From Pseudomonadota bacterium (GTDB taxonomy: Bacteria; Pseudomonadota; Alphaproteobacteria; Sphingomonadales; Sphingomonadaceae), in NCBI GenBank assembly GCA_023390415.1, contig JAEWCW010000022.1, positions 1 to 28,267 of the forward strand: DNA of 28,267 bases, written 5' to 3'. Below are positions 24,176 through 28,267 of this stretch, one piece after another. Every line of letters begins with the position of its first letter. Within the stretch, counting starts at the first letter, position 1. The position numbers were made by a program, and so were the translations under genes. The notes under the pieces are model-generated. The model was not told the origin of the DNA, did no database searches, and saw nothing but the letters and a program-made list of their open reading frames with translations.

Positions 24176-26761
24176 CTAGGCGTCCTGGCCAGCGCCTTCC
24201 GCGGCCATCAGCTCGGCGAGCGCGCGGGCGACATTCTCCAGCGTATAGGGCTTCTGGAGGACCCGCCGGCTGCTATGGTCGGTGGGCAGATCCGCCTGCT
24301 CGCCATAGCCGGTGGCGAAGAGGAACGGCACTCCGAGCTCGAGCAGCCGGTCGGCGATCGGGTAGCTGGTCTGGTCGCCGAGGTTGATGTCGAGGACGGC
24401 GATGGTCGGGCGCGAGGCGCGCAGCGTGTCGAGCGCGCCCTCCACGGTGGCGCTGGTCGCGACATGCGCCGCCCCCAGCCGCTTCAATATGTCCTCGGCG
24501 TCGAGCGCGATGATCAGGCTGTCCTCGACCAGCAGGAGGTTGGCGCCGGCGATCACCTGCTCGGGCAACGGGCCGGCCTTGGCCGGCGCCGCGCGCGGGA
24601 AGCGCATCGCCGGGCCGCTATGGTCCTTCGGCTCGGAGACGTGGCGCGCGGGGATGCGGAAATGGGCATGGACGCCCTCGGGCCGATACTCGATGCTCGA
24701 TTCGCCGCCGAGATCGTAGGGAACCGAGCGGTCGATGATGGTCGATCCGAAGCCCTTGCGCGACGGCGGCGCAACCGGCGGCCCGCCGCTCTCCGCCCAG
24801 TCGAGAAGGAGGTCGCCGGCATCGTTGCGTCGCCACGAGATGCGGGCGCGGCCGCTGTCGGAGAGGCCGCCATATTTGGCCGAGTTGGTGACCAGCTCGT
24901 GGATCACGAGCGCCATGGTCGAATAGGCCTGCGGATTGAGCATCAGCTCCGGCCCGTCGACGATGATCCGGTCGGTCTGCTCGGCGAGGAAGGCCGCAGC
25001 CTCGGCGTCGATCAGCGCGCGGATCGGCGCGGGGCCCCAATGGTCGTCGGTGATCTGGTTGTGGGCGCGGGCGAGGGCGTGGATGCGCCCGTCGACGAGG
25101 CGGACGAAATCCTCGGCGCTGCTCCCCGGCTTCGGGCGGGACTGGCGGATCAGCCCGCGGATCACGGCAAGGATGTTGCGGACACGGTGGTTGAGCTCCG
25201 CGATCAGCAGCTCCTGGCGCTCGTTGGCGGCGCGCCGCTCGGCGCTCGCCTCGTCGGCGAGCCGGAGCACCACCTCGATCAGGGTCGCGCGCAGCGTCTC
25301 GGCGACCCTCAGCTCGGAGTTGGTGAAGGGGCGCGAGCGGTCGACCACCGTCTCCTTCCACTCCTCGAAGCTTTCGCGCGGGGTCAGGCGCGGCCCGTTC
25401 GGCCCGTACTCGACGGGCTTGTGCGGATCGCCACCCCAGCGAACGGAGCGGATGAGCTCGGAGCGGAACAGAACGACATAATCGCGCGGCGCGCGGCTGA
25501 TCGGGATGGCTAGCATCCCCGCTGCGGTGTCGGCGAACGCCTCAGCCCCGGGGACGATCGACGCAATCCGGTCGGTCGCGAAGACCTTACCCCCCGCCAC
25601 CCCGTTCAGAGCCTTGATGATCCGCCCGAACTGCTCGACGTCGGGGGTCGTGCCGGAGAAGGCGTGATTGCCGTTGATCCACACGCCCACGCCGTCCGCG
25701 GGGATCGCGTGGGTCAGGATTTCGCTCAGCCAGTCCGGGTCGTTGAGGAGCGTTTCGTCGGAGGCCACGGCGCCGAGCAGCTGGTCGGAGATGTCGCGCG
25801 CGCGCCGCTCGAACTCGACGACGAGCTGGCGCTCTCGGCTCTCGAGCCGCATCGCGAACATCTGGGCGAACAGTTCGGCGACAGAGCGCCGCTCGAACGG
25901 GATCACCCGCGGCGAATAATGGTGGCAGGCGAACAGGCCCCAGAGCTTCCCCTCGACGACGATCGAGATGGACATCGAGGCGCCGACGCCCATGTTCTTG
26001 AGATATTCGATGTGGATCGGTGAGACCGCGCGGAGCACGGACAGCGACAAGTCGAGCGGCTGAGCCTTCTCGTCGAGCTGAGGAACGATCGGAACCGGTG
26101 CTGCCTCGACGTCGGCGATGATCCTGAGGAGATTGCGCTTGTAGAGGGCGCGCGCCTGCACCGGGATGTCGGTGGCCGGGTAGTGCAAACCGAGGAAGGA
26201 GCCGATCCCGCGCTTGCAGGATTCGGCGGCGACTTCGCCCGAATCGTCCGGGGCGAAGCGATAGACCATCACGCGGTCGTAGCCGGTCAGCGCCCGCACC
26301 TGCCGCGCGCCCTCATTGAGGAAGTCCTCGAGCGTCGCAACCTGGTCGAGCCGGGCGATCATCGACCGCACCGTGCCGCTGGCGTCGCCGGTCTCCTGCG
26401 AGCCGGGCTCGCCCTCGATGACGATCTGGTTGCCCGAAAGGTGAATGGCGATGTCGAAGGGTTCGCCGCCGGCCCGGATCGGGCAGCTGTAGAGGCGCTC
26501 GACCGCGTCGGCGCCGCGGAGCATCGCGACCCGGTTCCTCAGCGCGTGGATCGTGCTCGCCGGAAGGATTTCGGACAGCGACCGGCCGATTAGGTCCGCG
26601 CCGTTTTCGCCCAGGAAGTCACCGGCATTGGCCGAGACCCTGGCGATCGTCCAGTCCGGGGAGAGGGCGACCAGGAATCCGATCGGCTGGATCGCGCCGA
26701 GGATATGGATCGGTTCCCTGTCGCAATTGGTCAGATCGACCTGCGAAACTGTGTCACTCAC
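24176..26761 (-). CDS. bphP: Bacteriophytochrome HWE-type histidine kinase with fused receiver domain
   Basis: The 861-residue red/far-red photoreceptor has these domains. An N-terminal extension carries the biliverdin-binding Cys13 in DLTNCDREPIH; a PAS domain runs to about 125. The GAF domain (about 140-310) contains LGLHYPATDIPVQAR (canonical PASDIP is PATDIP here), SPIHIEYLKNMGVGASMS and FACHHYSPR. The PHY domain (about 320-505) has the tongue motif LTPRESFEEW. The HWE/HisKA_2-type kinase has ELNHRVRNILAVIRGL (His525), HELVTNSAKYGGLS and LDWAESGGPP...RKGFGSTII. The C-terminal receiver (about 735-855) has LLLVEDS, AVLDINLGD (Asp791) and LQKPYTLENVA. The PAS-GAF-PHY-HWE-receiver order matches Agrobacterium Agp2. 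The ATG overlaps the bphO stop (ATGA). No separate response regulator gene is visible nearby. Confidence 0.97.
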   Translation of the reverse strand: MSDTVSQVDLTNCDREPIHILGAIQPIGFLVALSPDWTIARVSANAGDFLGENGADLIGRSLSEILPASTIHALRNRVAMLRGADAVERLYSCPIRAGGEPFDIAIHLSGNQIVIEGEPGSQETGDASGTVRSMIARLDQVATLEDFLNEGARQVRALTGYDRVMVYRFAPDDSGEVAAESCKRGIGSFLGLHYPATDIPVQARALYKRNLLRIIADVEAAPVPIVPQLDEKAQPLDLSLSVLRAVSPIHIEYLKNMGVGASMSISIVVEGKLWGLFACHHYSPRVIPFERRSVAELFAQMFAMRLESRERQLVVEFERRARDISDQLLGAVASDETLLNDPDWLSEILTHAIPADGVGVWINGNHAFSGTTPDVEQFGRIIKALNGVAGGKVFATDRIASIVPGAEAFADTAAGMLAIPISRAPRDYVVLFRSELIRSVRWGGDPHKPVEYGPNGPRLTPRESFEEWKETVVDRSRPFTNSELRVAETLRATLIEVVLRLADEASAERRAANERQELLIAELNHRVRNILAVIRGLIRQSRPKPGSSAEDFVRLVDGRIHALARAHNQITDDHWGPAPIRALIDAEAAAFLAEQTDRIIVDGPELMLNPQAYSTMALVIHELVTNSAKYGGLSDSGRARISWRRNDAGDLLLDWAESGGPPVAPPSRKGFGSTIIDRSVPYDLGGESSIEYRPEGVHAHFRIPARHVSEPKDHSGPAMRFPRAAPAKAGPLPEQVIAGANLLLVEDSLIIALDAEDILKRLGAAHVATSATVEGALDTLRASRPTIAVLDINLGDQTSYPIADRLLELGVPFLFATGYGEQADLPTDHSSRRVLQKPYTLENVARALAELMAAEGAGQDA

Positions 26762-27306
26762 GCGGCTGACGTCTCCACCTGCGCCTTCGCTTGATGCTCG
26801 AAGCGCGCAAAGACCTCGTTCGCGGCGGCAATCGCCGCTTCGAGGTCGTCTGGCCGGGCGAGAAAAGAGTCGAGGGTCTGGAGGAGTTTTCGCCAGCTGC
26901 CGGCCGCCTGGCGGGCCTCCAGGAAGCCCTTGGGAAAGTGGCTGGGCACGGCCTGTTTCAGCACCGCGCCGCCGAGCCTCGATCCCTCCAACACATAAAT
27001 CGCGCCGAGCATCGGCGCCTTGCCGGAAAGAAAGGCCGGACCGGGGAAAAGTTCCGGTGCCGTGACATTCAAAGTGGCGAGATCGGCGCGCAGAAGATCG
27101 CCTCGGCGGCGCTCCGGCCAGTCCGGGAGGATGGCCTCGGCGCCCGCGCGGTCGAGCTCGGCCTCGACCGGCAGGAGCGCGCCAGCCTGGGCAAGGAGGA
27201 AGCGCCGGTAACCGTCCCCGCTGGCGAGGTCGAAGAGCGAGAAGGCGGTGTCGACCCGCTCGTGAGCCTCGGCCGTGGCCGCCTTCAATGCCGCCCGCGC
27301 GCTCAC
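26758..27306 (-). CDS. bphO: Heme oxygenase for biliverdin synthesis (BphO)
   Basis: The 182-residue heme oxygenase opens heme to biliverdin, the chromophore of the adjacent phytochrome. The proximal heme ligand is probably His15 in KAATAEAHERVD; the distal-helix motif is GAIYVLEGSRLGG (101-113), with Arg where many relatives have Thr or Ser. The length is normal for bacterial BphO/HmuO proteins. The start is GTG at 27306: it overlaps the purB stop (GTGA) and lies just before the conserved N-terminus, whereas the long open frame reaching 27993 is antisense-type sequence over purB. The stop overlaps the bphP ATG. The unit purB-bphO-bphP is thus tightly coupled. Confidence 0.93.
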   Translation of the reverse strand: MSARAALKAATAEAHERVDTAFSLFDLASGDGYRRFLLAQAGALLPVEAELDRAGAEAILPDWPERRRGDLLRADLATLNVTAPELFPGPAFLSGKAPMLGAIYVLEGSRLGGAVLKQAVPSHFPKGFLEARQAAGSWRKLLQTLDSFLARPDDLEAAIAAANEVFARFEHQAKAQVETSAA

Positions 27307-28267
27307 TCGCCGAAGACGCGCTCGAACACGGTGTCGACGTGCTTGAGGTGATAATCGAGGTCGAAGCGCGCCTCGATCTCCTCGGCTGGGAGCAGGGCCG
27401 CGACCTCTGGGTCGGCCTTGAGCAGCTCCATCAGCGACAGCGCGCCGTCCGATTCCCACACCTTCATCGCGTTGCGCTGGACCAGCCGGTAGCTGTCTTC
27501 GCGGCTCGCCCCCGCCTGGGTGAGGGCGAGGAGCACGCGCTGCGAATGGACGAGCCCGCCCATCCGATCGAGATTCTTCTGCATCCGCTCGGGGTAGACG
27601 ACGAGCTTGTCGACCACGCCGGTGAGCCGCGCCAGCGCGAAATCGAGCGTGATCGTCGCGTCGGGTCCGATATAGCGCTCGACGGACGAATGGCTGATGT
27701 CGCGCTCGTGCCACAGCGCCACATTCTCCAGCGCCGGATTGACGTAGGCGCGGACCATCCGGGCAAGGCCCGTGAGGTTCTCGGTCAGGACCGGGTTGCG
27801 CTTGTGCGGCATCGCCGACGAGCCCTTCTGGCCCGGCGAGAAATATTCCTCGGCCTCGAGCACCTCGGTGCGCTGGTGGTGACGGATCTCGGTCGCCAGA
27901 CGCTCGATCGACGAGGCGACGACGCCCAGGGTCGCGAAGAACATCGCATGGCGGTCGCGCGGAATCACCTGGCTCGAAACCGGCTCGACCCACAGTCGCA
28001 TCTTCTCGGCGACATGCGCCTCCACGCGCGGGTCGACGTTCGCATAGGTGCCGACTGCGCCGGAGATGGCGCAGGTCGCGACCTCCTCGCGGGCGAGCGC
28101 CAGGCGCGAGCGGGCGCGGGCGAACTCGGCATAATAAGAAGCGAGCTTGAGGCCGAAGGTGACCGGCTCGGCGTGAATTCCGTGGCTTCGTCCGATCGTC
28201 GGGGTCGCCTTATGCTCGATCGCGCGGCGCTTCAGCACCTCGAGCAGGGCGTCGACGTCGGCGATCA
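27303..28267 (-). CDS. purB: Adenylosuccinate lyase (N-terminal part beyond window edge)
   Basis: About 320 C-terminal residues are present of an enzyme of normally about 430-440. It cleaves SAICAR and adenylosuccinate in purine synthesis. Motifs are TIGRSHGIHAEPVTFGLKLA (catalytic His region), AISGAVGTYANVDPRVE, the fumarase/aspartase-superfamily signature GSSAMPHKRNPVLTENLTGL (flexible loop with the catalytic Ser) and ERDISHSSVERYIGPDAT. The C-terminus ends VDTVFERVFGE. The frame stays open to the window edge at 28267, so the true start lies outside. The stop overlaps the GTG start of bphO, placing a housekeeping purine gene directly upstream of the light-sensing pair. Confidence 0.97.
   Translation of the reverse strand, partial: IADVDALLEVLKRRAIEHKATPTIGRSHGIHAEPVTFGLKLASYYAEFARARSRLALAREEVATCAISGAVGTYANVDPRVEAHVAEKMRLWVEPVSSQVIPRDRHAMFFATLGVVASSIERLATEIRHHQRTEVLEAEEYFSPGQKGSSAMPHKRNPVLTENLTGLARMVRAYVNPALENVALWHERDISHSSVERYIGPDATITLDFALARLTGVVDKLVVYPERMQKNLDRMGGLVHSQRVLLALTQAGASREDSYRLVQRNAMKVWESDGALSLMELLKADPEVAALLPAEEIEARFDLDYHLKHVDTVFERVFGE

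Noticed and set aside
27307..27993. N-terminal extension of the bphO frame
   Set aside because: It is an out-of-frame reading of purB; heme oxygenase similarity begins right after the GTG at 27306.

Overview
The window is a high-GC, densely packed chromosomal segment from an alphaproteobacterium, most likely a sphingomonad (order Sphingomonadales). This is inferred from protein character (HrcA, DnaK, Rph, bacteriophytochrome with HWE kinase, TonB receptor, S9 lipoprotein peptidase) and from gene order, not from a database search. I count 23 protein genes, two of them cut by the window edges. I saw no rRNA, tRNA, CRISPR array, transposase or phage gene. No gene-free stretch exceeds 300 bases; the longest is 20740-20994.

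Layout. Positions 1-6348 (minus strand) read rsmI, yraN, a 1214-residue RTX/cadherin-like secreted protein, gshB and a DedA membrane protein. Divergent to rsmI, and sharing its start region, is an LpoA-like lipoprotein gene (6347-7546, plus), which resembles the rsmI/lpoA/yraN neighbourhood of enterobacteria. Positions 7543-10982 (minus) form a tight unit: a heme-oxygenase-like diiron protein, rph, rdgB and hemW. Positions 11082-19269 hold the heat-shock genes hrcA-grpE and dnaK-dnaJ (plus), separated by a PH-domain membrane protein (minus), an S9 peptidase lipoprotein (plus) and a copper-chaperone-like lipoprotein (minus). A clear sigma-32 promoter lies before dnaK. Positions 19337-23379 (plus) encode a secreted metallo-beta-lactamase-fold hydrolase, a small exported protein of unknown function and a TonB-dependent receptor. 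Positions 23412-28267 (minus) encode a glutathione S-transferase and, reading right to left, purB, bphO (heme oxygenase) and bphP (bacteriophytochrome histidine kinase fused to a receiver domain); each start codon of the last two overlaps the previous stop.

How genes work together. HrcA, GrpE, DnaK and DnaJ form the Hsp70 machine and a heat-shock repressor. BphO makes biliverdin, the chromophore that BphP binds through Cys13. Rph, RdgB and HemW are housekeeping functions in RNA 3' maturation, nucleotide-pool cleansing and heme trafficking.

The most notable non-genic structures are a 39-bp inverted repeat between grpE and the PH-domain gene, whose two arms each carry a small hairpin with fully compensated base changes; a perfect 13-bp stem-loop between dnaK and dnaJ sharing the same 10-base core; three exact-length 288-bp tandem repeats inside the RTX gene; and a structured leader before the TonB receptor. 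I found no convincing entirely new multi-gene system. The best candidates for something undescribed are the repeat/hairpin family around the chaperone genes, the diiron oxidase-like protein next to rph-rdgB-hemW, and the coupling of bphO-bphP to purB.
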